Part shown: positions 42,816-52,510 of the stretch, piece by piece
How positions within the stretch are numbered: the stretch's first letter is position 1
How the letters are laid out: the number at the start of each line of letters is the position of its first letter
Assembly (NCBI GenBank): GCA_947624975.1
Contig: CANQMP010000008.1
Span: 1-64,000 of the forward strand
Length of the DNA: 64,000 bases
Direction of reading: 5' to 3'
Origin: Candidatus Gastranaerophilales bacterium
Lineage (GTDB): Bacteria; Cyanobacteriota; Vampirovibrionia; Gastranaerophilales; Gastranaerophilaceae
The notes under the pieces: generated by a model
Databases searched by the model: none
The model's input: the letters and a program-made list of their open reading frames with translations, nothing else
What the model was told of the DNA's origin: nothing
Program-made: the position numbers and the translations under genes

Positions 42816-43181
42816 TTATTCTTCGGAAGTTTCCGATTTTTCATCGACAGAAGTTTCTTCAACGACTGTTTCTTCGGCTTTTACTTCTTCAACTTTTTCT
42901 TCTGTTTTCTTTTTGGAAGTTGATTTTTTTGCCTCGGATTTTTCGGAAGTTGATTTAGAAGTCTTTGTTTTCTTGGTTTTCTTTTCTTCAACGACTTCTT
43001 CAACTCTGTCTTTAAGTCTTACGGGTTTGCCCTTGTAAGTTCCGCATGCCGTGCATACTGTGTGTGCTAACACTGTTTCTCCGCAATTCGGGCATTTTGT
43101 AGTTTCGGGTTTAACTGCTTTCCAGTTACTTCTTCTGTGTCCCTGTGCGGAATGTCCTGTTCTTTTCTTAGGTACTGCCAT
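42816..43181 (-). CDS. rpmF: 50S ribosomal protein L32 with long charged tail
   Basis: 121 residues from the ATG at 43181 (MAVPKKRTGHSAQGHRRSNW); the ribosome site is AAGGA. Residues 1-58 are an ordinary L32, with the zinc ribbon CPNCG...CTACG. Residues about 60-121 are an extra tail of Lys, Glu, Ser, Thr and Val (TSKSTSEKSEAKKSTSKKK, ending acidic), roughly doubling the usual length of 55-60. The reading frame continues without break, so the tail is not a frameshift artefact. Confidence 0.93.
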   Translation of the reverse strand: MAVPKKRTGHSAQGHRRSNWKAVKPETTKCPNCGETVLAHTVCTACGTYKGKPVRLKDRVEEVVEEKKTKKTKTSKSTSEKSEAKKSTSKKKTEEKVEEVKAEETVVEETSVDEKSETSEE

Positions 43182-43209
43182 TTTTCTTTTTCCTTTTTTA
43201 TTCTTTCTA

Positions 43210-43704
43210 CTATTTATCTTTCGGTTGTATTTGAATGTTTTTAAATACATCCATTCTCGGGTCGGTCAAATTTTCTTCTTTTTGAAATTTGTCCCCATTA
43301 CAATTTATACCACAAACTTTCTTATTTGGTAAATTTAATATTACAGATTGATACAATAAGTCATAAATATCTATTTCATCATTTCCCTGAAGGTCCTCAA
43401 CGAACTGTCCTTCCTTGATTTCGGTTTCCTGTGAATAATTCTCCATTAATGAATTTTTTGCGAACATTTCATCAATATCAAAATCCAAATCGTAATCAAA
43501 TTCTTTCAAACACAGGTCGCATTCAAGTTTAACTTTTCCCTTAACCCGACCTTTAACCTCGACGAAATCACCTAAAGAGGTAACTTCCAAATCTGCCGTA
43601 ATCGGTTCTGCACAGTTTATTCCGTCAATTTTTTCTTCAAAATTAATATTGGCGGTTTTTGTCGGGGTATTTTCAAGTTCTTGAACAGATATTTTATAAT
43701 CCAT
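43210..43704 (-). CDS. yceD: YceD/DUF177 family protein
   Basis: 164 residues. The region VKGKVKLECDLCLKEFDYDL (about 57-76) with CxxC and the later CGINCNG match YceD, a protein associated with 23S rRNA processing and large-subunit assembly. It sits immediately before rpmF, as in most bacteria. Confidence 0.85.
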   Translation of the reverse strand: MDYKISVQELENTPTKTANINFEEKIDGINCAEPITADLEVTSLGDFVEVKGRVKGKVKLECDLCLKEFDYDLDFDIDEMFAKNSLMENYSQETEIKEGQFVEDLQGNDEIDIYDLLYQSVILNLPNKKVCGINCNGDKFQKEENLTDPRMDVFKNIQIQPKDK

Positions 43705-43705
43705 T

Positions 43706-43957
43706 TTATCCTACGTATTGTTCTTCCTGAATTGCTACTGCAGCAACCTGATTAGAAATAAATGAAACTTTTTTCAAAGGTCCTTGGGTTTCTTTTTCGA
43801 TAACCGAAGCCGCAGCCGATTTCAAACACTGCTGTAATTCCGCATACAATTCTTCCGAATTTTCAACATACAAAACCAGCGGAGCGGTTGAACCTTTCAG
43901 AAAAACAAGAACTGACGTTCTTTTTTTGATGTTTTGTGCGTTAAATTGTTGTGCCAT
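43706..43957 (-). CDS. small cytoplasmic protein, unknown
   Basis: 83 residues, AAAAGGAG upstream of the ATG. Sequence suggests an alternating beta/alpha fold: RTSVLVFLKGSTAPLVLYVE, a helix EELYAELQQCLKSAAA, then strands KVSFISNQVAAVAIQEEQYV. Its last base pair lies one base from the yceD start, so it leads the yceD-rpmF-plsX-fabH operon. Not a family I can name. Confidence 0.7.
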   Translation of the reverse strand: MAQQFNAQNIKKRTSVLVFLKGSTAPLVLYVENSEELYAELQQCLKSAAASVIEKETQGPLKKVSFISNQVAAVAIQEEQYVG

Positions 43958-44025
43958 TTCTCACTCCTTTTGAGATAATTATAAAATAAAAAAATCATCG
44001 GGTCAATTATTTGAAACACTTTCAC

Positions 44026-44053
44026 TTGATTTTTTTTATAAACGGGTTATAAT
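44026..44053 (+). promoter_or_regulatory. promoter of antisense RNA, locus 1
   Basis: TTGATT (44026-44031), 16-bp spacer, TATAAT (44048-44053). It drives transcription toward the hydrophobic peptide gene on the opposite strand. Confidence 0.6.
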
Positions 44054-44059
44054 GTAATC

Positions 44060-44153
44060 AAAGGGCATGTGGATGCATTCCGCACTTTAAAAAGCCCTAT
44101 TTGTTGATTTTAAGAGTTAATACAATTAGTAATAAGAGTATTAACTCTTTTTC
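44060..44153 (+). ncRNA. predicted antisense RNA antitoxin, locus 1
   Basis: Roughly 94-nt RNA. The 5' part is GGGC - a GC-richer hairpin (around 44070-44085) - CTTTAAAAA - GCCC, the same layout as the RNAs at 58427 and 58590. It ends with a terminator: AAGAGTTAATAC (44112-44123) and GTATTAACTCTT (44138-44149), a perfect 12-bp stem followed by T residues. The 3' half is antisense to the peptide gene at 44097-44171. This pattern is what type I antitoxins look like; it has not been shown to be transcribed. Confidence 0.6.
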
Positions 44154-44171
44154 ACATATCGTGAAAATCAA
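44097..44171 (-). CDS. small hydrophobic peptide, type I toxin-like, locus 1
   Basis: 24 residues, TTG start at 44171 preceded at seven to eight bases by AAAGGGGGTG. Sequence begins MIFTICEKELILLLL and ends with a Lys/Asn tail (TLKINK). It is the same length as the peptide at 58629-58703, with matching M-I-F-x-I-x-E-K-x-L-I. Coding is supported by the paired leader, the ribosome site and the homologue, not by length. One transmembrane helix is predicted; such peptides depolarise or disrupt the inner membrane when released from antisense control. Confidence 0.6.
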   Translation of the reverse strand: MIFTICEKELILLLLIVLTLKINK

Positions 44172-44198
44172 TTTTATCACCCCCTTTCTCTAAGCTTT

Positions 44199-44252
44199 AC
44201 GATTTACAGTCGTTCTCAATGGAAGGCGGGATTTTTTTTTAGGGCTTACCCT
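44199..44252 (-). promoter_or_regulatory. toxin mRNA 5' leader, locus 1
   Basis: Minus strand leader starts GGGTAAGCCCTA. Its AAGCCCTA can pair perfectly with TAGGGCTT, which begins at the peptide stop codon (44099-44092), closing the mRNA 5' to 3'. Further on is the hairpin ACGACTGTAAATCGT (44213-44199), 15 bases identical to 58746-58732 in locus 2. No strong promoter is recognisable upstream of it here. Confidence 0.55.
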
Positions 44253-44418
44253 TCAAAACAACCTTAACATAAATTTTGCTTTTCTGTAAATATATTTTAA
44301 TAATAATTCCTATATTTGACTTATTAAAATTGAGCGTTAAATATAAAATGCAGAATTCATACGTTAGTATGAGCCTTAAAAACAGGTTTTAGTATATAGT
44401 ATATCTGAGGTCAGACTT

Positions 44419-45876
44419 GTGTTAAACGGTATATTTCAACGCCCATACCCGAATAATAACGCTAATCTTGTTAAACGCAGACAAGATGAAGATAAAGACA
44501 CGTCCGCAAAACGTGAACAGCAGACTGACGAAAATTCAAGGAGCAAAGGGCTTCAATACACGGATAGTCGTGCAATTCCGCATGACGAAAAACAGGTTGA
44601 CTGGCGTCAAATGCGTTCTCAAATTCAGGCACAGGCGAAAGCAAAATCCACAGAAACCGCCGAAACAATAAATAAAAGCCCCGTTATAAATATTGCACAA
44701 ATCATTAAGGATTTCAGAAACACAGCTTCCGCCATCGGAACTCCCGAAAACTTGAAAGAAGAAGTTAACGGCTATCTTTCACTTGTCGAAACTCAGGTAA
44801 AAAAAGAAAATCCAAACACAAAACTCGTTAAATCGAACCTGAAAAACGCATCATCAATACTTGATACGTACATATCGGAAACCCTTAACAAGGATTCAAA
44901 AGTCGTTGAAAATTGGATAGATGCACTTTTTTTACAGCAAATAGATTTCAAATACGATGAAAATAACATAAATCCGCAGTTTCTTGTAAAATTTCCCGAA
45001 GGAAGCACTCAAGACAATACCGCACAAGAGCAGGTACAGCAAGAACCGCAAGTTCAGCCCGAAGTACAAACGATAGAACATACAGAACCCGCTCCCGCCG
45101 TCGTTGTTCCACAAGATAAGGAATTAAAATCGTTATTTATCCAGTCAAAAAAACTTGCTTATGCAAATAAACCCGAAAAAGCGATAGAAACTTTCCAAAA
45201 AGCCATTTCACGTGCGGATGAAGTCGGCGATACGGAAACAAAATCAAAAATTTTCTACGAAGTCGGCAGAATTTATGATGACCACTCATATTACGCACAA
45301 GCTCTGAAAAGTTACGACCAGTCAATAAAAACGACCTCTGACAACAACGTAAAAACCAAAGCACACTATTCAATGGCACAAATATACGATGATATAAACG
45401 AAATTAAACCTGCACTTGACCATTATTTCAATTCAATTTCATTTGCGGGAGAGGCGGAAAACCTTGCCGCACAGTCAACCTCTTTAACCAAAATGGGCAA
45501 TATTTTTACGGGCATGTACGATAATCAAAGTCTGCAATATTACTCCGTGGCTGATGATTTAGCGGTTCAAACGGATAATGCAAGGGTCAAAGGTTTTGTT
45601 GCATCAAGCTTGGGTAACGCTCAGGAAGCCTTTGGCAACTCACAAGGTGCATTAAAGGCTTATTCAAATGCCGTAAAGCATTACAGTGAAGCCGATTCAC
45701 CCGCTAAAGCCGCACAGAATTATACCAAAGCCGCAGATATTATGGTTGAATACTCAAACGTCGATAAAGCGATAGGGCTTTTAACAAAGGCTCAAAACTT
45801 TGCACAGCGTACCGATGACGTTGAGCTTATAAACGAAATCAGCGAAAAATTGAACAGCCTCGGATTATTGGGATAA
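44419..45876 (+). CDS. TPR protein with disordered N-terminus
   Basis: 485 residues, GTG start with GAGG eight bases upstream. Residues 1-90 are polar and Arg/Gln/Lys-rich (LNGIFQRPYPNNNANLVKR at the start), 95-190 helical, 195-235 a Gln/Glu/Pro linker (EQVQQEPQVQPEVQTIEH), and 240-485 about six TPRs with the ALKSYDQSIKTT, GALKAYSNAVKHYS pattern of the TPR-12 kind. No signal peptide. Separate transcription unit between toxin-antitoxin locus 1 and ctpA. Confidence 0.8.
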   Translation: MLNGIFQRPYPNNNANLVKRRQDEDKDTSAKREQQTDENSRSKGLQYTDSRAIPHDEKQVDWRQMRSQIQAQAKAKSTETAETINKSPVINIAQIIKDFRNTASAIGTPENLKEEVNGYLSLVETQVKKENPNTKLVKSNLKNASSILDTYISETLNKDSKVVENWIDALFLQQIDFKYDENNINPQFLVKFPEGSTQDNTAQEQVQQEPQVQPEVQTIEHTEPAPAVVVPQDKELKSLFIQSKKLAYANKPEKAIETFQKAISRADEVGDTETKSKIFYEVGRIYDDHSYYAQALKSYDQSIKTTSDNNVKTKAHYSMAQIYDDINEIKPALDHYFNSISFAGEAENLAAQSTSLTKMGNIFTGMYDNQSLQYYSVADDLAVQTDNARVKGFVASSLGNAQEAFGNSQGALKAYSNAVKHYSEADSPAKAAQNYTKAADIMVEYSNVDKAIGLLTKAQNFAQRTDDVELINEISEKLNSLGLLG

Positions 45877-46064
45877 AGAATTTTGTTTTAATTTTTTATT
45901 TTTCAGTGCGATTTAAGGCGGATTAATTTTTTAAAGGATTTTATTTTTTTTCAAATTATGATATTATATTTTCAGAAAATATCATCAGCATGGAAACTTT
46001 TTCGTAAAAAAAACATCTATGTAAATAAGTTAACAGTGTTGAGGATATTTGGAGGTAAAGAACA

Positions 46065-47288
46065 GTGAGAAACATTATGAGAAAAAGCGTTATATTTTTT
46101 GGAGCATTTGTTATCCTTTCGGGCTGGGTTATCAAGAACAACGTAATGGCGGCATACACACCCGTTGACTTGTACGACAATGTATGGAGATTAATTAACA
46201 ACAAGTTTGTAGATCAGACAAACAACTCTCAGGACTGGGCAAAATGGCGTCACAAATACGACAGCAAAATTCATTCAAACGAGGATGCCTATGTTGCAAT
46301 TAACACAATGGTTGCGAGTTTAAACGACCCTTACACAAAATTTTTAGACCCGAAAGAATTTGCGGATGAAACGAGTTCTATCAAGGGTTCATTGAAAGGT
46401 ATCGGTATTCAAATCGGTGTAAAGGACGGTAAATTAATGGTTATCGCCCCGATAGAGGATACACCTGCCGAGAAAGCGGGCTTACTTGCCGATGATGAAA
46501 TTCTTGAAATTGACGGAGAAAGCACAAAAGGGATTACGGTTGACAAAGCAGCCGATAAAATCAGGGGTAAAGAAGGCACTCAGGTAACTTTGCTTATAAA
46601 ACGCAAAGATACCGAACCGAAAACTTACACTATCACCCGTGCGGAAATCGAAATTAAGTCAATTTCGCAGAAACTTCCGACGGACATGGAATTTCCGGAT
46701 GACATTTGCTATATAAGACTAAGTTCATTTATCAGCAGAAACGCAGCGGAAGAATTTGGTGCAATACTTAACAAAAACAGAAATAAAAAAGGATTTATCG
46801 TTGACTTACGTTCAAATCCAGGCGGGCTTTTAACTAATGCAATATACATATCCGACATGTTTCTTGACGGCGGAACGATCGTAAGCACGGTTGACAGGGA
46901 CGGTTACAAGGAAACACAAAAGGCAACAATGAGTACTTTTACAAAAAAACCTGTTGTGGTATTGATTAATAAAGGTTCGGCATCAGCATCGGAGATTTTC
47001 TCGGGAGCGATGAAAGATAATCACAGAGCGGTAATTGTCGGAGAACAGTCTTTCGGTAAGGGTTTGGTGCAGGAAATCAACAGACTTCCGAACGAATCGG
47101 GAATAAATATTACAATTCAAAAATACCTGACCCCGAACGGAACGGACATCAATAAAAAGGGAATTACTCCTGATATTGAGGTTAAGTTGACGGAAGAAGA
47201 CGTTAAAAACAAGAATGATGTACAGTTAAAGAAAGCAATAGAAGTATTAACGAAACTGACAAACGGCGAATCCATAGCGGTACATTAA
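46065..47288 (+). CDS. ctpA: carboxyl-terminal processing protease (S41)
   Basis: 407 residues, GTG start with GGAGG upstream (ATG at 46077 also possible). Signal/anchor helix about 7-30, so periplasmic. Domains: N-terminal helical part with LNDPYTKFLDPKEF, PDZ domain (about 105-185; IEDTPAEKAGLLADDEILEI), and the protease core with catalytic Ser in NKGSASASEIFSGAMKD and Lys in GEQSFGKGLVQ. Complete Ser/Lys dyad. Trims or degrades periplasmic proteins; in photosynthetic relatives CtpA matures D1, which cannot apply here. Ends at a terminator. Confidence 0.93.
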   Translation: MRNIMRKSVIFFGAFVILSGWVIKNNVMAAYTPVDLYDNVWRLINNKFVDQTNNSQDWAKWRHKYDSKIHSNEDAYVAINTMVASLNDPYTKFLDPKEFADETSSIKGSLKGIGIQIGVKDGKLMVIAPIEDTPAEKAGLLADDEILEIDGESTKGITVDKAADKIRGKEGTQVTLLIKRKDTEPKTYTITRAEIEIKSISQKLPTDMEFPDDICYIRLSSFISRNAAEEFGAILNKNRNKKGFIVDLRSNPGGLLTNAIYISDMFLDGGTIVSTVDRDGYKETQKATMSTFTKKPVVVLINKGSASASEIFSGAMKDNHRAVIVGEQSFGKGLVQEINRLPNESGINITIQKYLTPNGTDINKKGITPDIEVKLTEEDVKNKNDVQLKKAIEVLTKLTNGESIAVH

Positions 47289-47310
47289 AACATTAAAATA
47301 CATACACATA

Positions 47311-47336
47311 AAAAAGGGCTTAAAAGCCCTTTTTTT
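47311..47336 (+). terminator. ctpA terminator
   Basis: AAGGGCTT and AAGCCCTT (47314-47331) with a minimal A-rich loop, A5 before and T7 after. Confidence 0.75.
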
Positions 47337-47344
47337 ATTGTTTT

Positions 47345-47980
47345 TTTTTAAGAATTGGGTGAAAAGTGAAAAGCGGATTGCGAGCTGAGGACGAAGGCTT
47401 GAGTGTTGAAAGAATGAAATTCTTGAAACACTCAACCAAACGCGAGCAACCAAGCAGTTCGTTACGGCACTTCGTGCGGATAATATAGTTCCCTCTCCCC
47501 CTGCGGGAGAGGGCTAGGGTGAGAGGTCTAAAATGTAAGTTGGGGGTTTCTACCCAACAAGTTTTTAAAAAGTGAGAGGTGAAAAGTGGCAGACTGAGTC
47601 TGCACGCAATATATGGTGTTAACGTGAGATTTTTCCTCATCCCTTGCTTAAAAATCCCCCTCGCCCCTTGCGGGAGAGGGAAGAATTTCTTAGTGAACAT
47701 AGTGAACTTAGAAATTCGGGTGAGGGGTTAATTTTATATCGGCACTTCGTGCGGATTAAAGGCTGGATTGCTTCGCATTCGCTCACAATGACGTCGAATT
47801 TTAAGGTTCCATGCTGAGAATTGAACCCATCCCCTGCCCCCTCACTTACAAAGGGAGGGGAATACCGCAGCCCTCCCTTAAAAAGGGAGGGAGCTATTAT
47901 CCATACGTAGTGCCGTAACGAACCTTTCACCTCTCACCTTTCACTTTTTACCCATTTCACCCCAGCCCCATTTCTCATTA
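47345..47980. repeat. mosaic repeat island 4
   Basis: Gene-free, about 640 bases. Modules run mostly opposite to island 2: the block of about 100 bp at 47366-47455 is the reverse complement of 14548-14650 with few changes. Others are GGCACTTCGTGCGGATAATA (about 47465 and 47741), GCGGGAGAGGGCTAGGGTGA (about 47502), GTTGGGGGTTTCTACCCAAC (about 47538), GTGGCAGACTGAGTCTGCAC (47585-47604), and GGATTGCTTCGCATTCGCTC (about 47764). Short frames here are shadows. Confidence 0.8.
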
Positions 47981-48100
47981 GAAATTTTTATACATGTTAA
48001 CTTTTGTAAAATTCATGTTTTTATTCCTAAAGTTTCACACAAAATATGCCGTCAATACGAACAGAATACATGTTACTAAGATGAAAGGACTTTCCGAAAA

Positions 48101-49738
48101 ATGGGATTGGCAGCGTCACAAGCGAGATTTTTAGCCATAACCGCAAGAAAAATGAATTGCGAGTTTCAGTCCATGCAAATTGCACAGGAAAAACTTTCTG
48201 TTACACGGGATATGGAAAAAGCATCACAGGATTATCAAAAAGCTCTCGATGCTTCTAAACTCGTTTGGGAAACCCCCGACGGTGATGTCTATGACGTTAC
48301 ATACGCTATGATGATGACTCCGTCTAACTTTAACGATTACAACGCTTATCTCATAACCGATAACAAGGGTAAAATAGTTCTTTCTCCGCCAATGTTTGAT
48401 GCAGCACTCGCTGCCGGAATGATCGATGAAAACGGCGAACCTATCGGTGCATTCAGCGAAAGCGGACGTAACTCATTCCTTAATGAATTGGCAGCAAGAG
48501 GACAGGTGTCCAAAACTGTTTCAGAACAAATTCAAGCCCTCGGAAGCCTCGGATATTCAAAATCAGGCGTCGGTGGTGAAATCCTCGATAAAACTATCGC
48601 TAATATTATGCAGACTAAATCTTTTATAGATTATTTGAAAACTGCAACCGATAAAGACGGTAATCTTGTTTATAAAGCTTTTGACGGATTTGACGATATC
48701 CTCAAAGATAAAAACGGCAAAAGTCTTAGCAGCGAGTTGACCTACTCTGAATCGAAGCTGTTCGACAAAAATTTTCTCGGTAAAGGTAAAAATTACGCGA
48801 TTTCTAAGGGAAAAAATGCCGAAAATATTTTAGCAGAAACAGAACTCGATAAACTCACGCTCGGCTCTATACTGTCCGGAAATTATACATTTACCGTGAA
48901 CATGAAGGGGTTAAGTGGTGATAAAAATGATACAATTAATGCTATTTTGAGGAACATGGTAAACCACTTTGCAGGAGTTTTTGGATACAGCGACAGCGCT
49001 ATAGAAAGTGGTAAAGGTATGAGCCTCGATCCGAAACTTAATGAAGCTCTCGGAATTGCAATCGAACTTACGTTTAACGACTTCAAGAGAGTTATGGACG
49101 GTAAGAATCGCAAAACCTCAGACCGATACAACGCTACCACTAAAGACGGAGATTGCTATTCTATCAATCTTTCTAATTTGCTGAAATCTTATTTGACAAA
49201 CTTCACCAATGCATTAGACGGTTTCAGTAACGGATACGGCGTCAACAAAGAATCCGCAAAGAGCGTTTATGTAACCGATGATTTGGCACATTATTTCACA
49301 ATTAAAAACGAAGAAAGCGTATCTCAACAAGACCAGCTTAACGCAGATTTTTATAACCAGATGTACAACGTAATTTGTATGTACGGTGCTTGTACCGACA
49401 CCGTTAAACAAGAAATGGTAACGGATCAGGCTTATTTGAATAACGCATTGAAAAACGGTCAATTATTTATATCTTCACTTAATACAGACGGTTATTTCTA
49501 TGCGGGTCATTATACCCTTAACGGTCATGTCGGAGAAGTAGCCGATGAGGACGCTATTGCCCGTGCGGAACTTGATTATGAAGTTACAAAAAGTAAACTG
49601 AACAGCAAAGAAGAAACTCTTGAACTAAAAATGAAAAACCTCGATATGGAGATTTCCGCTCTCTCAACGGAATTTGAAACCGTGAAAAGTATGATTAGCA
49701 AAAACGTTGAGAAAGTATTTACAATGTTTAGTTCATAA
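48101..49738 (+). CDS. ASQAR-type coiled-coil protein
   Basis: 545 residues. N-terminus MGLAASQARFLAITARKMN is followed by a helix (to about 50) with EKASQDYQKALDASKL. A long variable middle (60-470) is rich in Asn, Lys and Asp, and a C-terminal coiled coil (about 485-540) reads ELDYEVTKSKLNSKEETLEL. Conserved terminal helices with a variable centre is the plan of self-assembling secreted filament proteins such as flagellins and type III substrates, but no such identity is proven. No classical signal peptide. The protein at 63022 has the same N-terminal block. It lies downstream of a repeat island, with AAAGGA unusually far (about 14 bases) from the ATG. Confidence 0.75.
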   Translation: MGLAASQARFLAITARKMNCEFQSMQIAQEKLSVTRDMEKASQDYQKALDASKLVWETPDGDVYDVTYAMMMTPSNFNDYNAYLITDNKGKIVLSPPMFDAALAAGMIDENGEPIGAFSESGRNSFLNELAARGQVSKTVSEQIQALGSLGYSKSGVGGEILDKTIANIMQTKSFIDYLKTATDKDGNLVYKAFDGFDDILKDKNGKSLSSELTYSESKLFDKNFLGKGKNYAISKGKNAENILAETELDKLTLGSILSGNYTFTVNMKGLSGDKNDTINAILRNMVNHFAGVFGYSDSAIESGKGMSLDPKLNEALGIAIELTFNDFKRVMDGKNRKTSDRYNATTKDGDCYSINLSNLLKSYLTNFTNALDGFSNGYGVNKESAKSVYVTDDLAHYFTIKNEESVSQQDQLNADFYNQMYNVICMYGACTDTVKQEMVTDQAYLNNALKNGQLFISSLNTDGYFYAGHYTLNGHVGEVADEDAIARAELDYEVTKSKLNSKEETLELKMKNLDMEISALSTEFETVKSMISKNVEKVFTMFSS

Positions 49739-49824
49739 AAAAATAAATTTTTTCTTAACTTTTTATGGAATTTTCCTATATCCATGATAGTATAGAATTG
49801 TACCTGAATTGGAGAGGAAAATTA

Positions 49825-52455
49825 ATGATTAGTTTTTTACTGAAACTTTTGGGCGACCCGAATGAACGAAAAATCAAAAATATTATGGGTATAATAGACC
49901 ATATTAACGCTTTAGAGCCGCAATTTGAAAAGATGACGGACGAAGAATTACGTGCAAAAACCGATGAATTTAAGGAAATTCTTTCAAAACGCCCGACATC
50001 AAAAGATTTTAAAACGGATTTGAAACTTGAAAAAGAAGCTCTGGATAAACTTTTACCTGAAGCGTTTGCAACCGTGCGTGAAGCCGGAAAACGTGTTTTG
50101 AATATGAGGCACTTTGACGTTCAGCTTGTGGGCGGTTATTTTCTCCATAACGGTCATATTGCGGAAATGAGAACAGGTGAAGGTAAAACCCTTGTCGCAA
50201 CTCTGCCTGCGTATCTGAATGCTTTGACGGGTAAAGGTGTTCACGTCATAACTGTTAACGATTACCTTGCAAAACGCGACAGCGAATGGATGGGAAAAAT
50301 TTATAAGTTTTTGGGGCTTTCCGTCGGAGTAATTCTCTCGGGCGGAAGAACCGCCGAAGATTTTGCTGCTAAAAAAGCTGCTTACGACTGCGATATAACT
50401 TACGGTACAAACAACGAATTCGGATTTGATTACTTGCGTGATAACATGGCGGGGAATCTCGGAATGCTCGTTCAAAGACCGTTTAATTATGCTATCGTCG
50501 ATGAAGTCGACAGCATTTTGATAGATGAGGCGAGAACTCCTTTGATTATCAGCGGGCGTTTGGATAAATCGGCAGAAACCTACAAAATGATGGCAAAAGT
50601 CGCACCTAAACTCGAAAAAGTTAAGGATTATGAGGTTGACGAGAAGAACAAAAATATTATTTTAACCGAGGACGGCATAGACAAAGCTCAAGAGATTATC
50701 GGTGTTAAAGATTTGTTCGATATCAATACGCAATACGCTCACCATCTTTTGCAAGCGTTGAAAGCAAAAGAACTTTTTGTAAGAGATACCGATTACGTTG
50801 TCAAAGACGGCGAAGTAATGATTGTTGATGAGTTTACTGGAAGAATTATGGAGGGCAGACGTTGGTCTGACGGGTTACATCAGGCTATTGAGGCAAAAGA
50901 AGGCGTTCAAATTCAGGATGAAACCCAAACTCTTGCAAGTATTACGTTCCAAAATCTTTTCAGGCTCTATCCGAAATTATCCGGTATGACAGGTACGGCG
51001 ATGACCGAAGAAGCAGAATTCGGAAAGATATATAACCTTGAAGTTACATCAATTCCGACAAACAAACCCGATATAAGAATTAATTACCCCGATGTTATTT
51101 ATAAAACCGAAAGAGCAAAATATAATGCAGTTGTCGACGATATTATAAAGATGCATGCAGCGGGCAGACCTGTTCTTGTGGGTACTATCAGTATCGAAAA
51201 ATCGGAATACGTTTCCGCACTTTTGAAAGAGCGGGGTATTGCACACCATGTACTTAATGCAAAGCACCACGAAAAAGAGGCTTACATAATCGCTCAGGCA
51301 GGACGTGTCGGAGCGGTTACGATAGCTACCAATATGGCTGGACGCGGAACGGATATTCTGCTCGGCGGTAATGCGGAATTTCTTGCGAAAGAAATGCTTG
51401 ATGAAAAAGGAATAACTCCGGAATCCGCAAACTATGAAACCGAAAAAGCAAAAGCACTTGAGCAGGCAAGGGCGGTTACGGAGGCTGAGCATGCGGAAGT
51501 TGTTCAAGCGGGCGGTTTGCACGTAATCGGAACGGAACGCCACGAATCAAGACGTATTGATAACCAGCTTAGAGGTCGTGCGGCAAGACAGGGCGACCCG
51601 GGTTCAACAAGATTTTTCCTTTCGCTTGAAGATAACCTTATGAGAATATTCGGCGGTGAAAAAATTACGGCTCTTATGAATATGTTAAATGTGGAAGAAA
51701 ATATCGCCATTGAAAATACTCTCATCACAAAACAAATTCAGTCGGCACAGAAAAAAGTGGAAACTTACCACTTTGACATAAGAAAGAGCGTCCTTGAATA
51801 CGACGATGTTATGAATATTCAGCGTGAAAAATTCTATGCACAAAGAAGAAAAGTTCTCGCAGGAAAGAATTTGTCCGAAGATATTAATTTTATGATAGAA
51901 AAAGAAATTGACAGATTATTAAGAAGTTATATCGCACCGGATTTGCATCCCGAAGAATACATCTTTGAGGATTTGCAAACACTGATTAAGGAACTTCATT
52001 CAATAATTCCGCAGTTATCGGCAATTCAGGTATCCGATATTCAGGGCTTGAGGTTTGAGCCGATGTATGACAAACTCAAAACACTTGCACTTGATGCATA
52101 CAGACAGCACGAACTTGAAGTTATAAACTTCTATAATGAAGTAATTTCGCAATACGATTCGGAAGCTCCCAAACAAGAGGCATTTTCCGATGATAACGTC
52201 ATAAGAAATCTTGAAAAAGATATATTATTAAGAGTTGTTGATAACAAATGGATTGACCACCTTCACAATATTGATATGTTGAGGGACGGCATCGGATTAC
52301 GTGCTTACGGGCAAAAAGACCCGCTTATCGAATACAAGCGTGAGGCTTATGACCTGTTTAACAAAATGATGTACGAAATTCAGGGTGACACAGTAAAACA
52401 CCTGTTCAGAACCAAATTCGGCATACAAATTATAGGCCCTGAACAAACTGCTTAA
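49825..52455 (+). CDS. secA: protein translocase ATPase SecA
   Basis: 876 residues from the ATG at 49825, which has GGAGAGGA upstream; an ATG at 49765 would add 20 unrelated residues. Drives preproteins through SecYEG. Walker [25 protein letters not shown]-like [19 protein letters not shown], preprotein cross-linking domain, second RecA domain with [16 protein letters not shown] and [20 protein letters not shown], then the helical scaffold [20 protein letters not shown]. It ends without the Cys-rich zinc/SecB tail, as in many non-proteobacterial SecA. Confidence 0.97.
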   Translation: MISFLLKLLGDPNERKIKNIMGIIDHINALEPQFEKMTDEELRAKTDEFKEILSKRPTSKDFKTDLKLEKEALDKLLPEAFATVREAGKRVLNMRHFDVQLVGGYFLHNGHIAEMRTGEGKTLVATLPAYLNALTGKGVHVITVNDYLAKRDSEWMGKIYKFLGLSVGVILSGGRTAEDFAAKKAAYDCDITYGTNNEFGFDYLRDNMAGNLGMLVQRPFNYAIVDEVDSILIDEARTPLIISGRLDKSAETYKMMAKVAPKLEKVKDYEVDEKNKNIILTEDGIDKAQEIIGVKDLFDINTQYAHHLLQALKAKELFVRDTDYVVKDGEVMIVDEFTGRIMEGRRWSDGLHQAIEAKEGVQIQDETQTLASITFQNLFRLYPKLSGMTGTAMTEEAEFGKIYNLEVTSIPTNKPDIRINYPDVIYKTERAKYNAVVDDIIKMHAAGRPVLVGTISIEKSEYVSALLKERGIAHHVLNAKHHEKEAYIIAQAGRVGAVTIATNMAGRGTDILLGGNAEFLAKEMLDEKGITPESANYETEKAKALEQARAVTEAEHAEVVQAGGLHVIGTERHESRRIDNQLRGRAARQGDPGSTRFFLSLEDNLMRIFGGEKITALMNMLNVEENIAIENTLITKQIQSAQKKVETYHFDIRKSVLEYDDVMNIQREKFYAQRRKVLAGKNLSEDINFMIEKEIDRLLRSYIAPDLHPEEYIFEDLQTLIKELHSIIPQLSAIQVSDIQGLRFEPMYDKLKTLALDAYRQHELEVINFYNEVISQYDSEAPKQEAFSDDNVIRNLEKDILLRVVDNKWIDHLHNIDMLRDGIGLRAYGQKDPLIEYKREAYDLFNKMMYEIQGDTVKHLFRTKFGIQIIGPEQTA

Positions 52456-52510
52456 TAACTTGACTTATTCGTAAAAAAATATTATTGTTGTAAAACAAGG
52501 GGTATGATTT

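Noticed and set aside
47247-47930. Three minus-strand frames of 68-121 residues after ctpA
   Set aside because: Lie within repeat island 4 and translate the same modules as the frames in island 2 (for example FKNFILSTLKPS in both).
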